This document shows positions 37,181 to 47,132 of a stretch of DNA of 64,000 nucleotides, piece after piece. Every line of letters begins with the position of its first letter. Position 1 is the first letter of the stretch. The translations under genes were made by a program, and so were the position numbers. The notes below the pieces were generated by a model that saw nothing but the letters and a program-made list of their open reading frames with translations, did no database searches and was not told where the DNA came from. The stretch lies in assembly GCA_003963245.1 (NCBI GenBank), contig RXJX01000020.1, positions 62,001 through 126,000 of the forward strand. The letters run 5' to 3'. Source of the stretch: Neisseriaceae bacterium. GTDB taxonomy: Bacteria; Pseudomonadota; Gammaproteobacteria; Burkholderiales; UBA11063.

Positions 37181-38488
37181 GTGTTTAAACAAAATTCAAT
37201 GTATTATTTTTGGCACAATCAATTTTCGACGCCACAAAGAAAAATAATTGTCACCTTTTTATTACAAAGCCTCGTGGAATATGCCATTTTTTTTGTTCTG
37301 CTGGCTCATCACCATGTCGTAGCAATGGTGGTTTTCCAAACTCCAAATTGGTTTCCTTCAACGTTTTATTTTGATGTTTTATTTAGTGCGGTTTTGATGG
37401 CATGTTTAATTGCCTTTTTATTGATTTTATACTATCGTCGAGTAATTCATCCTGCTAGTTACATAGGTAAAATAGTGTGTTATGTTCAAATACTTTATTC
37501 TATATTTTTAACTTTGGGGCTAAATTTTCTAAAGCATTATGATTTGTCGGTTTTAGTAATTTTTATTCTTATTTCTGGTGCCTTTGCGATTGGATACGCT
37601 TGTGATAAGATTGTCACTATTGGTGCTCTTTTTTCTATAATTAAAAATAGCTCCGCCTATTTATTTCTAGTGCAATGCTATTTCTTCGCGATCTCCAGTG
37701 GTTTAATTTTTGCTTCAATTTTAAATAAGTTAAGCGCCATTTTAGTTGCACATCATAATTTTATGATAAATCCACTAATTATTCCGTTACTAACTGTTAG
37801 TCTTATTGTTGCATGTTATTCTCATTCATTAGCCAGATATAAAACAGTTCTTGATGCAAAACAAATGAAGGAAATTTATACTCAATTATTTAACTGTAAG
37901 AAAGAGCTCTTTGCTCGATTAGGTGTAAATATAGTAATTGGAGCCTTTTTAGTTAAATGGTATTTTATGATGCCTTTATTTTTAGAATATTCAGAAAATT
38001 GGAGTGCTAGACATATAGCGGATGTAATTTTTCTTGCGGCTTCATTATCTGTGGCGGTAAATTGGTTTTTCTTACGTTGTTTCAATCAGTTTAGTGCTTA
38101 CAGTCTTTTTGCGTGGGTTCTGGGATTATTAACCTTTACGGTGCTATTTGTTGCCACAAATTTATACTTTCATCATTGGGTACTACTATGTGTCATTTTA
38201 ATGGCCGTATTTTATAATTCACTACAGTCTACGGTAAATAAAATTGTACATTACGATATTATTACAATTGAAGTTAATATGATCTTGTTAATTATTGGTG
38301 GATTGGTGAGCCTTGCTTTATTTTCTTTTGTCGTTAGCGGGATGAGTGTTTATCTATCCAAACAGGTAGGTATTCGTTCACAAGCATTGGCAATGCCCAT
38401 TTTATTACTAACGTTTATCTTTATTGGTATTTACAGTTTTTATCGACTGAAGCATCATCGCAAACAACGAATTGAACTGGAGGGGTAG
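37181..38488 (+). CDS. Polytopic membrane protein of unknown family
   Basis: A 435-residue protein with about 11-12 hydrophobic segments. It shows weak resemblance to MFS/POT-type transporters, but no diagnostic loop. The frame extends upstream to 37085; I prefer the GTG at 37181, which has AGAGAG five bases upstream and avoids overlapping the FNR-type box. The soluble start MFKQNSMYYFWHNQFS is followed directly by helix 1. It lies two bases before hypA, so a metal or hydrogenase-related transport role is possible but only inferred from context. Confidence 0.6.
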   Translation: MFKQNSMYYFWHNQFSTPQRKIIVTFLLQSLVEYAIFFVLLAHHHVVAMVVFQTPNWFPSTFYFDVLFSAVLMACLIAFLLILYYRRVIHPASYIGKIVCYVQILYSIFLTLGLNFLKHYDLSVLVIFILISGAFAIGYACDKIVTIGALFSIIKNSSAYLFLVQCYFFAISSGLIFASILNKLSAILVAHHNFMINPLIIPLLTVSLIVACYSHSLARYKTVLDAKQMKEIYTQLFNCKKELFARLGVNIVIGAFLVKWYFMMPLFLEYSENWSARHIADVIFLAASLSVAVNWFFLRCFNQFSAYSLFAWVLGLLTFTVLFVATNLYFHHWVLLCVILMAVFYNSLQSTVNKIVHYDIITIEVNMILLIIGGLVSLALFSFVVSGMSVYLSKQVGIRSQALAMPILLLTFIFIGIYSFYRLKHHRKQRIELEG

Positions 38489-38490
38489 GA

Positions 38491-38835
38491 ATGCATGAAT
38501 TTTCATTGTGTGAAGGTATTATAAAGCAAGTTTCACGAGCAAATGCCGGAGTTTTAGATAATGTTAGTCAGATCAAAATTGAAATTGGTAAGCTTTCGGG
38601 AGTAGATGTAGAATCGCTTGTTTTTTGGTTTCCAGTGGTCGCCGAGAAATTAGCTTGTGGACAAGTTCAGTTAGAGGTTGCTGAAATAGAAGGATCAGCA
38701 TTATGCACAAAATGCAATCAGCAATTCTTCTTAACTAATCTCTATGATGCATGTCCACACTGCAAGACTTATGGAGAATATCAAATTTTACAAGGGCGCG
38801 AATTATTGGTTAAGTCATTTATTTTGAATAACTAA
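38491..38835 (+). CDS. hypA: HypA nickel-insertion chaperone (lone copy)
   Basis: A 114-residue metallochaperone that delivers Ni to [NiFe]-hydrogenase or urease. The N-terminus MHEFSLCEGII carries the invariant Met-His Ni site. The zinc site is the paired motif CTKC / CPHC. IKIEIGKLSGVDVESL is the conserved middle segment. No other hyp gene, hydrogenase or urease is present in the window, so its client is unknown. It is coupled to the upstream membrane-protein gene (two bases apart, RBS GGAGGGG). Confidence 0.9.
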   Translation: MHEFSLCEGIIKQVSRANAGVLDNVSQIKIEIGKLSGVDVESLVFWFPVVAEKLACGQVQLEVAEIEGSALCTKCNQQFFLTNLYDACPHCKTYGEYQILQGRELLVKSFILNN

Positions 38836-38848
38836 TAACCACTTCTAT

Positions 38849-40114
38849 TTACGCAATAGGATCACAGCTATGGCGCTTAGCATAATATAATCCAAAGCTG
38901 CAAATTAGTAGAATCACAACCATGAAAATCAATGGAGTCTGGTATACACCGTATCCAGACTGAATTGAGCTACTAATAATAATCGGTGCCATTCCGCCAA
39001 AAATAGTAAAGCCTATGTTATAACTCATAGCCACTCCAGTTAAACGGATTTTAGCTGGAAATAAGCATGTAATTAAATAGGGGATAATCATTGCTGCGAT
39101 GCCTTCCAAGATAGCTAAGATAATAACTCCAGCTGCAATATGTTGCGCATCAATTAACCAGTATGAAACTGGGGTAAGGATGATACTTGCAATAATTAAA
39201 TTACGCAAAATAATATACGGAGTTACGTGGTTGGCAATACGACCAGTAATGTAGATAGCTATAACGTTTAAAACCATTGCAACTGGCATAATTTGACTAA
39301 TAAGACGATTATCAATATGCAACATTTTATGCAAGTAAGTAGGCATAAAAATAATTGCAATTACCACCAATGAAGACATTATACCAGTGGTTGCAATTCC
39401 TGCAATCATTTGCGGAAGGTTGTGTTTAAACAAGTAAGCTAGTGGAAATTCTGGCTTATCGTGAATTTTATTAAATGCTGCTGTTTCTTGCAAAGTTTTA
39501 CGAATTTTATAACTAATTAGGCATAATGCGCCACCAATAATAAATGGAATTCTCCAACCATAAGCGGTCAATTGCTCAGTATTAAAACTCAAATTTAGGA
39601 GTTGGTTAATTGCCATTCCCAATAAAAGCCCCGCATTAACGCCTGTCATTGTAATTCCAAAGCCACTTCCTCGCTTTTGTGGCATGCTTTCACTGATATA
39701 CACATATGTACTTGGCAGCTCTCCACCTAAAGCTAGCCCTTGTAGCAGTCGTAATACTAACAGTCCAATTGGTGCAGCATAACCTATACTCGCATAAGTT
39801 GGTAGCAGGCCAATTCCAAGCGAAGAAGCACCCATTAATACTATAGTAATAATCAGTACTTTTTTTCGTCCATGTTCATCGCCGACATGGCTAAAAATCA
39901 TTCCACCTATTGGACGAGCAATATAGCCTAAAACGAAAACAACGTAACTCTCAATAATTGAGATTATTTGATTGCCACTGGGGAAAAATTGGCTGGCAAA
40001 GTAAACAGAAAATATTCCATAAATAATAAAATCATAAAATTCAAGCATTCCACCTAATGCGGCTAAGCCGACAATTTTCTTTTCTTCACGATTTAGACGC
40101 AGCTGTTGTTGCAT
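38849..40114 (-). CDS. MHS-family metabolite:H+ symporter
   Basis: A 421-residue MFS transporter of the metabolite:proton symporter (MHS) subfamily, which includes ProP, KgtP and shikimate/citrate carriers. Diagnostic blocks are LEFYDFIIYG in the first helix, GDEHGRKK in loop 2-3 and LLQGLALGGELP in helix 4. The substrate cannot be called. The RBS is GGAG. It is followed upstream by a second MHS gene in the same orientation. Confidence 0.86.
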   Translation of the reverse strand: MQQQLRLNREEKKIVGLAALGGMLEFYDFIIYGIFSVYFASQFFPSGNQIISIIESYVVFVLGYIARPIGGMIFSHVGDEHGRKKVLIITIVLMGASSLGIGLLPTYASIGYAAPIGLLVLRLLQGLALGGELPSTYVYISESMPQKRGSGFGITMTGVNAGLLLGMAINQLLNLSFNTEQLTAYGWRIPFIIGGALCLISYKIRKTLQETAAFNKIHDKPEFPLAYLFKHNLPQMIAGIATTGIMSSLVVIAIIFMPTYLHKMLHIDNRLISQIMPVAMVLNVIAIYITGRIANHVTPYIILRNLIIASIILTPVSYWLIDAQHIAAGVIILAILEGIAAMIIPYLITCLFPAKIRLTGVAMSYNIGFTIFGGMAPIIISSSIQSGYGVYQTPLIFMVVILLICSFGLYYAKRHSCDPIA

Positions 40115-40199
40115 GAAATTACTCCACTATTAAGATTTAATTAATTTTATTAGAATTTTTTATTTGAATAAATAATTTTTATGCTAAATTATCACGGTA

Positions 40200-41510
40200 T
40201 CAACTAGCAAGTGAGTTAAAATAACATTTTCGATTAGTAAAATAGCGTGCAACAAAGAAGCTATTAACTAGACACAGTATTGATACCAGAAGACAAATCG
40301 TAATGATGTAGCGATAATCATTAGTAAGAGCCAATATGCTGCTTGTCCATAAAGGAGTTAATCCGCCTCCAATTAAAGATGCTAAACTAAAGCAAGCCGC
40401 TACGCCACTATAACGAACTTCAACGGGAAATAAATCAACGAGTAATCCCCAATAAATGCCATTAACTCCGCCAGCAAAAATTGATAATAAAATTACTACA
40501 CTATATAGCATTTGTAAGTTATCCAAGGGTAACGTACCGGTTAAAACCAGAATTAATATTATAATTAAACCAACAATTGAGTATTTAACAATTGTTGTTG
40601 GATTTATTTTACTTGCTAATAATGCAGATAAAATTATAGCTACAGAAACAGTTAATGCACCTACCGAGCTAATATTGGCAGCAACACTTAACTCTAGATG
40701 TAAAAATTTAACAAAAAGATTAGGCAAAAAGACGTGAAACACCGAAGTTATCAAAGATGCGATCAGAACTAAGAAAACCCCCATAATAAGTTCACTTCGA
40801 TAAGTAGTAAATAAAGCCAATGCCGGAATTTTTTGCACTTTATGTTGAGCTTTTGCTGTCTGAAAGTCTCCGCTTTCTGCAATGTTTTTCCGAATATAAA
40901 AGCCAATTACGGCAAGTAAACTACCTAAAATAAATGGGATTCGCCAACCAAAACTATATAAAAAATCATGATTCATCATTTCAATCATATTGCGAATTGC
41001 CCACGAGCCTAATGCTATGCTCATATTAGCACCAAAAGGCATCCATGCGCTATAAAAATAGTAATTTTTCCGATGATAGGTTTCAGCAATATAAGTAACT
41101 GATCCAGGCATCTCCGCCCCAGATGAAAATCCTTGAAAGATACGCGAAATCAGTAAAATAGCTACTGCAAAATAACCAATTTGATGAAAAGTAGGTGAAA
41201 GCCCAATAACCAATGATGGAATTGCGGTCATTAAAATTGATAGGCTAAAAATAGATTTTCGTCCATATTTATCGCCCAAACTTCCTAAAATAATTGCACC
41301 AAATGGACGTAACATGTAGCTAATCGTAACTGTCATATAAGTAAAGATGATGGCTAAATAACCAATATTTTTTGGGAAGAATAAATCAGCTATTACTGAA
41401 GATAAAAATACAAAAACAAAAAAATCAAAAATTTCAAAGAAATTGCCAATTCCAGCAGCAAGAAAAAGTTTTTTGTGATTAGTAATAGGCTGATCTATAG
41501 TTTTACTCAT
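40200..41510 (-). CDS. MHS-family metabolite:H+ symporter (second copy)
   Basis: A 436-residue paralogue of the neighbouring transporter: FEIFDFFVFVF in helix 1, GDKYGRKSIF in loop 2-3 and FQGFSSGAEMPGSVTYIAE in helix 4. The two differ enough to suggest different substrates. There are 85 bases between them, so they may share a transcript. Confidence 0.86.
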   Translation of the reverse strand: MSKTIDQPITNHKKLFLAAGIGNFFEIFDFFVFVFLSSVIADLFFPKNIGYLAIIFTYMTVTISYMLRPFGAIILGSLGDKYGRKSIFSLSILMTAIPSLVIGLSPTFHQIGYFAVAILLISRIFQGFSSGAEMPGSVTYIAETYHRKNYYFYSAWMPFGANMSIALGSWAIRNMIEMMNHDFLYSFGWRIPFILGSLLAVIGFYIRKNIAESGDFQTAKAQHKVQKIPALALFTTYRSELIMGVFLVLIASLITSVFHVFLPNLFVKFLHLELSVAANISSVGALTVSVAIILSALLASKINPTTIVKYSIVGLIIILILVLTGTLPLDNLQMLYSVVILLSIFAGGVNGIYWGLLVDLFPVEVRYSGVAACFSLASLIGGGLTPLWTSSILALTNDYRYIITICLLVSILCLVNSFFVARYFTNRKCYFNSLAS

Positions 41511-41586
41511 GAATAACTTTCGGTAATTTGGTTAATTATACGCAATTTTACTATGTGTATAATCTTTAGCGAGATTATTTACTCAT

Positions 41587-42456
41587 CTATCGTACTACAA
41601 CTTTTACTCCTGATAATGAATTAGAATGATCTTTGGGTAATAAGCTTATTTGCTGATGTGTATTATGGGCAAGGGTTTTATAAATATTTGCAATTGAATT
41701 TTCTTTCAATACAATAGGTTCACCACGGTCACTATGCTGGCAAATTGCCAGATTAAGTGGTAGCTTTGCCAATAAATCCAAGTTGTACTCATTTTTAAGA
41801 CGTGTATTACCGCCAAATCCAAAAATGTCGGACTCATGCCCACAATTTTCACAAATATGAGTTGACATATTTTCAACAACTCCAAGACATGGAATATCTA
41901 ATTTGTGAAACATATTAATACTTTTGCCAACATCAAGTAGGGCGATATCTTGCGGCGTGGTAACTACGATTGTCGCCGTTAGTGGAATTGTTTGCGCCAT
42001 TGTTAAATGAATATCTCCAGTTCCAGGTGGCATATCAACAAATAAATAATCGAGCTCATCCCATTCTGTATCATTTAACAACTGGTTGAGTGCTTTGTTA
42101 ACCATTGCACCCCGCCAAATTGTTGCGGTCTTAGAATCTACAAGAAAACCAAATGACATTACTTTTATTCCAAACTTATCCAATGGCACAAAACAATTAT
42201 TTTCACTAACTGCGGGTTTATAGTCTTTCGCGCCAACTAAAATCGGTAATGATGGTCCATAAATATCAGCATCTAAAATACCAACTTTTGCGCCAAGACC
42301 TCCCATTGCTATGGCCAGATTTAGTGCAGTGGTTGATTTACCGACACCACCTTTACCAGAGGTGATGGCAATAATGTTCTTGATACTACTAATCCGCTTT
42401 AGTCCATTTTTAACCTTATGTGCTATAATGATAGGTTTATTAATTGTGTTATTCAT
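41587..42456 (-). CDS. apbC: Mrp/ApbC (NBP35-like) Fe-S carrier ATPase
   Basis: A 289-residue P-loop ATPase that delivers [4Fe-4S] clusters. Deviant Walker A GKGGVGKST, then DADIYGPSLP, FVDMPPGTGD and the cluster-binding CENC near residue 210. It lacks the N-terminal DUF59 domain found in many homologues, having only a ~28-residue lead. It is divergent from metG, a conserved arrangement in proteobacteria. Confidence 0.92.
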   Translation of the reverse strand: MNNTINKPIIIAHKVKNGLKRISSIKNIIAITSGKGGVGKSTTALNLAIAMGGLGAKVGILDADIYGPSLPILVGAKDYKPAVSENNCFVPLDKFGIKVMSFGFLVDSKTATIWRGAMVNKALNQLLNDTEWDELDYLFVDMPPGTGDIHLTMAQTIPLTATIVVTTPQDIALLDVGKSINMFHKLDIPCLGVVENMSTHICENCGHESDIFGFGGNTRLKNEYNLDLLAKLPLNLAICQHSDRGEPIVLKENSIANIYKTLAHNTHQQISLLPKDHSNSLSGVKVVVR

Positions 42457-42591
42457 AAATAATAATTCTTTTCCATAAATATATATTGATACCTGCTGGC
42501 AACTATATAAATCATAATATGCTCCATCTTAGCATATTATATTGAAATTAGTTGACTGTTTTAGTAGGTTGCTCGCTTTAGGATTAACAAC

Positions 42592-44625
42592 ATGCCAAAA
42601 AATATAATCGTAACCTGTGCTCTGCCTTATGCAAATGGCGATATTCATCTAGGACATATGGTAGAACATGTTCAAGCCGATATTTGGGTACGCTTTCAAA
42701 AAATGCAAGCTAAAAATTGTTATTTTATCTGTGCTGATGATACCCACGGAACACCAATTATGCTCAAAGCCGAGCAACGGGGTATTACACCAGAACAATT
42801 GATTACCGAATCATATCAAGCACATACAGCAGATTTCGCCGGATTTGGAATTGCTTACGATCATTTCTATACAACAAATTCGCCTGAAAATAAACAATGC
42901 GCCTATGATATTTATAATAAGCTAAAAGACAACGATAAAATTGCAATTCGTACAATCAGTCAATTATTTGACGAAGAAAAACAGATGTTTTTACCAGACC
43001 GTTTTGTTAAGGGAACATGTCCCAAATGTAAAGCTGAAGATCAATACGGAGATAGTTGTGAAAAATGTGGTGCGACTTACGCACCAACTGAATTGATTAG
43101 TCCTTACTCAGCAGTATCTGGTTCAACTCCTGTGATTCGTGAATCTGAACACTATTTCTTTAAGCTTAGCGAATGCGGTGAATTTTTGGGGCAGTGGTTA
43201 TCTGCTAAAGGCCGGTTACAAACAGAAGCGCGTAATAAAATGCAGGAATGGCTGGACGGAGGTTTACAAGACTGGGATATTTCTCGTGATAAGCCTTATT
43301 TTGGTTTTGAAATCCCTGATGCACCAGGTAAGTATTTTTATGTTTGGCTGGATGCTCCAGTTGGTTATTTAAGTAGTTTTATGCATTATTGCCAGCAAAA
43401 CAACTTGAATTTTAATCAGTTATGGAATAGTTCAGATACTGAAATTCATCATTTCATTGGTAAGGATATTTTGTATTTTCATGCTTTATTCTGGCCTGCA
43501 GTATTACATAATTCTGGTTATCGTACTCCGGATAATCTTTGTGTACATGGTTTTTTAACGGTTAATGGACAAAAAATGTCTAAATCCCGCGGTACATTTA
43601 TTACTGCCAGCAGTTTTTTGGCTAGCGGTTTAAACCCTGAGTTTTTCCGTTACTATGTAGCAAGTAAAATGACTGCTAAAATTGAAGATATTGATTTTTC
43701 TTTTGATGATTTTATAGCTAGAATTAATTCAGAATTAGTCGGTAAATACATTAATATTGCTTCACGTTGCGCAGGCTTTATTAGTAAACGATTTAATAAT
43801 CGCTTGGCTACTAGTTTGGATCGTGAATTAATTAATGATGTATTAACAATTAAAGATGAATTGGCAAGTTTATATCGAGAGCGTGAATTTGCCAAAGCAA
43901 TAAAGCTTATTATGCGGATAGTAGATGAGGTTAATCTTTATGTTGATAACCATAAACCTTGGCTATTAGCAAAAGAGGCAGATAAAGAACAAGAACTAAA
44001 TATTGTATGTACTACACTAATTAATTCGTTTAGATTAATTGCAATTTATTTAAAACCAGTAGTTCCACAGTTGGTAGCTAAAATAGAGTTATTTCTCAAA
44101 TCTGCACCGTTAACATGGCAAGATTTAGATTATTTAATTCTTGATAGCAAAATTAATAATTATACCCATTTAATTAATAGAGTTGAACCAGCAATGATTG
44201 ACAAAATAATTGAAATAAACCAACATCAGTTAGATGCACAAAATATAGATTCAAAACCAGAGGCAGAAAATATTGCTTATGAAAAAATTGCTGAAACTAT
44301 TTCAATTGATGATTTTAGCAAAATTGATTTGCGAATAGCTAAAATTGTTGCAGCTAGTCACGTTGTTGGTGCAGATAAATTAATTCAGTTAACATTGGAT
44401 ATAGGCACTGAAACTCGTAATGTTTTTGCTGGAATAAAATCTGCATATGACCCAGCTAATCTAGTTGGCAAACATACTGTAATGGTTGCAAATTTAGCAC
44501 CTAGAAAAATGAAATTTGGAATGAGTGAGGGGATGGTTTTAGCTGCCAGTTTTGAAGATAAAAACGGTGGACTTTATATTTTGGAACCACATGAAGGAGC
44601 TCAAGCAGGAATGAGAGTTCGCTAA
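42592..44625 (+). CDS. metG: Methionyl-tRNA synthetase
   Basis: Class I synthetase of 677 residues. HIGH box HLGH in [10 protein letters not shown], zinc knuckle [17 protein letters not shown], and KMSKS box [12 protein letters not shown]. The C-terminal ~105 residues are the EMAP-II-like tRNA-binding dimerisation domain ([15 protein letters not shown], then [14 protein letters not shown]). Complete and of usual length. Divergent from apbC. Confidence 0.97.
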   Translation: MPKNIIVTCALPYANGDIHLGHMVEHVQADIWVRFQKMQAKNCYFICADDTHGTPIMLKAEQRGITPEQLITESYQAHTADFAGFGIAYDHFYTTNSPENKQCAYDIYNKLKDNDKIAIRTISQLFDEEKQMFLPDRFVKGTCPKCKAEDQYGDSCEKCGATYAPTELISPYSAVSGSTPVIRESEHYFFKLSECGEFLGQWLSAKGRLQTEARNKMQEWLDGGLQDWDISRDKPYFGFEIPDAPGKYFYVWLDAPVGYLSSFMHYCQQNNLNFNQLWNSSDTEIHHFIGKDILYFHALFWPAVLHNSGYRTPDNLCVHGFLTVNGQKMSKSRGTFITASSFLASGLNPEFFRYYVASKMTAKIEDIDFSFDDFIARINSELVGKYINIASRCAGFISKRFNNRLATSLDRELINDVLTIKDELASLYREREFAKAIKLIMRIVDEVNLYVDNHKPWLLAKEADKEQELNIVCTTLINSFRLIAIYLKPVVPQLVAKIELFLKSAPLTWQDLDYLILDSKINNYTHLINRVEPAMIDKIIEINQHQLDAQNIDSKPEAENIAYEKIAETISIDDFSKIDLRIAKIVAASHVVGADKLIQLTLDIGTETRNVFAGIKSAYDPANLVGKHTVMVANLAPRKMKFGMSEGMVLAASFEDKNGGLYILEPHEGAQAGMRVR

Positions 44626-44640
44626 AACAAGTTAAAATTA

Positions 44641-44698
44641 GCCATTTTATGAGCACTTGTGTTTATAATGGCATGTTGATTTTTATTCTCACACTGAG
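44641..44698 (+). terminator. Hairpin with T-rich tail after metG
   Basis: GCCATT (44641-44646) pairs with AATGGC (44677-44682), followed by ATGTTGATTTTTATTC. A TATAAT (44674-44679) within it could also serve as the -10 box of the downstream lipoprotein gene, so terminator and promoter may overlap. Confidence 0.45.
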
Positions 44699-44723
44699 AC
44701 CTATTTTATGGGGAACATAGGAA

Positions 44724-46670
44724 ATGAAGCTAAAAAAAATTACTTCGGTGTTAGCGGTTTCATCCGCATTTATGCTCAATGCTTGTGGTGGCGGCGGTGC
44801 CGCTGGACCAACACAAAATGCGGGCTATGGTAATGTAGTCTCTGTATCAAAGCAAAATATAGGTAGCTATGCCAGTATGCAAGTATTGTACCCAGTAATG
44901 CTCCAAACTGGTGATTTTGGGAGGATTGTTGGTAACTCATTTGCCGTTGAGTCAGCTTTTGAGTCAGCGAATATTATTAATAGTGCAACAACGTTCAATT
45001 TTAACCCATTAGCTCCGATACGTAATCCTAGCTATTTTAAAGCAGGTTCAGTTTCTGCATATGCAATTGAATATAAAACACCAGGGCAAAATGCAACTAC
45101 CAATACTAACCAAATTAGTCGTACTGCGTCTGGTCTAATTATCGTTCCTAATGGTGTCACTCCACGTGGAGTGGTGGTTTATTTTCATCCGACAACGTGG
45201 GGTAAGAATCAAGTTCCTTCATGTTTAGGACCTTTAGCATCTGGTAATGTATCTTCAAATATACCTTCATACTGTAACGTTACTGCTTTAGATAGTACAG
45301 GAGCTGGAACTTTTGCAATGCTCTCCGCAGTATATGCTGCACGTGGATTCGTAGTTATAGCTCCAGATTATGTTGGTCAGGGTTTAGATTATGATAATGT
45401 TCATCCATACGTAGTATTCCCAGAAAATAACGTCTTATCTGCATTTAATATGTTCCCAGCAATGAGACAGATTTTAGAATCAGCACCGTTTAATGTTCCT
45501 TCTTCGACAACGCTTCCATTGTTTATAACCGGCTATTCGGAAGGTGGCGGTTATGCATTGAAAGCTTCACAAATGGCGCAATCAACTGCGGCTGGCATGC
45601 TTAGCTCGGCTAATTTGTCATTAAAAATTACTTCGCCGCAAGAGGGGGCTTATTCTTTAACTGATCAAATGAATTTTGCCTTTAATAATAATAACGATGG
45701 TTTACTTAATTGTGCAAGTAACCCTAGCTATGATTGTGGAAACGTTGATATGATGGAATCTAATCAGTCAGGCGTAACACCAGAAGTTTCTGCGATGAAT
45801 ACTTGGAATATTGGTAGTGCTCCATATGCAGCCAAAATTAAACCACTATTAACTAGCTATGTATTGACTGCAGCTACTTATTACAAATTCCAAAATTTAA
45901 ATGGTGCATATGATATGAGTATGAATCATCAGTTCTGGGCTGATGTAGAAATGCCTGGGAATGTTGTAGCAAGTTTATATCAATTATATTCTGGTCTTCT
46001 TGGTGATGTATATACTGGTAGCCAAATTATGGCTGGTATTTTTGGCAATTCAATTAAGATCAATGGTTATGACCCAATAACAGCGCCAAGTATTACCGTA
46101 TTTACTCCTTTTGGTGATATTCCAGAATCTTTACCTGCTGGCAATTGGGGTACTAATAATGCAGGAACTAATTTTATTCACCAGAAGATTGCTACAGACC
46201 CTCAGTTTGTTACTATTTTAGCAGATGGATCAACATATAATTGGCAAACCAGTTCACCAATTAACTTTATTCACATGAACTATGATTCTGCAGTGACAGT
46301 GATTAATTCATATCAAGCCTACTCATGTATGAGAAATGGTGTTAGTTTTCCAGGTAGTGGCAACTTAGTTGCATCAGCTGCTCCGTGTTCTACTCCATCG
46401 AGTGGTGCTTTAATTGAATCAACAATTATTCCTAATTTTCAGTTGACAAATAATGCGACGCAACTTGCACCAATGGATATACTTACTCCATCACAAGTAA
46501 ATAGTGCTGCTAAAAATAAATTTTGGACTGCCTCTTCATTTGGTATTAACTTTTTAGGTACTCCGTTTGATCATGGTGATATGTTTGTTCAGGGCAGTAT
46601 AGTTGCTCTTTGTACTTTTGAAAATTCACTGAAAGATGGTTCTAACTCTGGAGTTTGTCCAACATTGTAG
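44724..46670 (+). CDS. Lipoprotein alpha/beta-hydrolase (lipase-like), paralogue C
   Basis: A 648-residue lipidated hydrolase. The signal peptide ends at lipobox LNAC (C21), followed by a Gly-rich linker CGGGG. The fold matches the two tandem hydrolases at 16520-19613: strand GVVVYFHPTTWGKNQVPS, FVVIAPDYVGQGLDYDNVHPY, nucleophile elbow GYSEGG (S272), an acid in MNYDSAV and a His in PFDHGD. It is longer than A and B because of insertions between about 300 and 480. Here the protein should stay anchored in a membrane instead of being free. A strong terminator follows. Confidence 0.8.
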   Translation: MKLKKITSVLAVSSAFMLNACGGGGAAGPTQNAGYGNVVSVSKQNIGSYASMQVLYPVMLQTGDFGRIVGNSFAVESAFESANIINSATTFNFNPLAPIRNPSYFKAGSVSAYAIEYKTPGQNATTNTNQISRTASGLIIVPNGVTPRGVVVYFHPTTWGKNQVPSCLGPLASGNVSSNIPSYCNVTALDSTGAGTFAMLSAVYAARGFVVIAPDYVGQGLDYDNVHPYVVFPENNVLSAFNMFPAMRQILESAPFNVPSSTTLPLFITGYSEGGGYALKASQMAQSTAAGMLSSANLSLKITSPQEGAYSLTDQMNFAFNNNNDGLLNCASNPSYDCGNVDMMESNQSGVTPEVSAMNTWNIGSAPYAAKIKPLLTSYVLTAATYYKFQNLNGAYDMSMNHQFWADVEMPGNVVASLYQLYSGLLGDVYTGSQIMAGIFGNSIKINGYDPITAPSITVFTPFGDIPESLPAGNWGTNNAGTNFIHQKIATDPQFVTILADGSTYNWQTSSPINFIHMNYDSAVTVINSYQAYSCMRNGVSFPGSGNLVASAAPCSTPSSGALIESTIIPNFQLTNNATQLAPMDILTPSQVNSAAKNKFWTASSFGINFLGTPFDHGDMFVQGSIVALCTFENSLKDGSNSGVCPTL

Positions 46671-46684
46671 ACTTATTTTGTAAT

Positions 46685-46717
46685 AAAAAACCTCCAAATT
46701 TAATTTGGAGGTTTTTT
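46685..46717. terminator. Bidirectional rho-independent terminator
   Basis: AAAAAACCTCCAAATT and AATTTGGAGGTTTTTT form perfect 16-base arms around one base. It lies between the convergent hydrolase and lipoprotein genes. Confidence 0.93.
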
Positions 46718-46729
46718 ATTACCCAGTAA

Positions 46730-47122
46730 TTAGAAATTCCAGCCCCAGTTTGGTGTTGTTAACTTATCTGGGTTATTATTAGTATCGTATTGCTGGTTAG
46801 GTGTCAGGGTGTAATCGGGTAGTCCTCCGCTAGGATTATCTACTGTAATTTTATTTACAACACCACCAGGTCCTCGTTGTTCTGTAATCTGTTTAAACCT
46901 AGTTGGTTGCGATTCATTAGCAATCGCTGCAGCACTTTCGCTTATAACTTGGTTTGCCGCATTTCCTGGTTGAGGTAACAATATTGGCGCCCCATTACTC
47001 AGGTTTTTGGGCGGTGGTAGCGGAATAGTTTCAGGTGCTTGACGCGTAGAACAGCCACTAATCCAAACAGAAGTTATTCCAATTAGCAGTAAACCAGTTA
47101 CTGAAAAAATTTTATTATGCAT
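46730..47122 (-). CDS. Small Pro/Asn-rich lipoprotein downstream of zwf
   Basis: A 130-residue protein with signal peptide and lipobox ISGC (C24). The mature part begins with a Pro-rich linker (PETIPLPPPK) and ends with a conserved-looking block around RGPGGVVNKITVDNPSGGLPDYTL. No family recognised with certainty. I chose the ATG at 47122, which has AAGGA nine bases upstream and gives a canonical signal peptide; the longer frame would overlap zwf. Ten bases separate it from zwf, so the two are co-transcribed. Confidence 0.75.
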   Translation of the reverse strand: MHNKIFSVTGLLLIGITSVWISGCSTRQAPETIPLPPPKNLSNGAPILLPQPGNAANQVISESAAAIANESQPTRFKQITEQRGPGGVVNKITVDNPSGGLPDYTLTPNQQYDTNNNPDKLTTPNWGWNF

Positions 47123-47132
47123 TTTCTTATCC

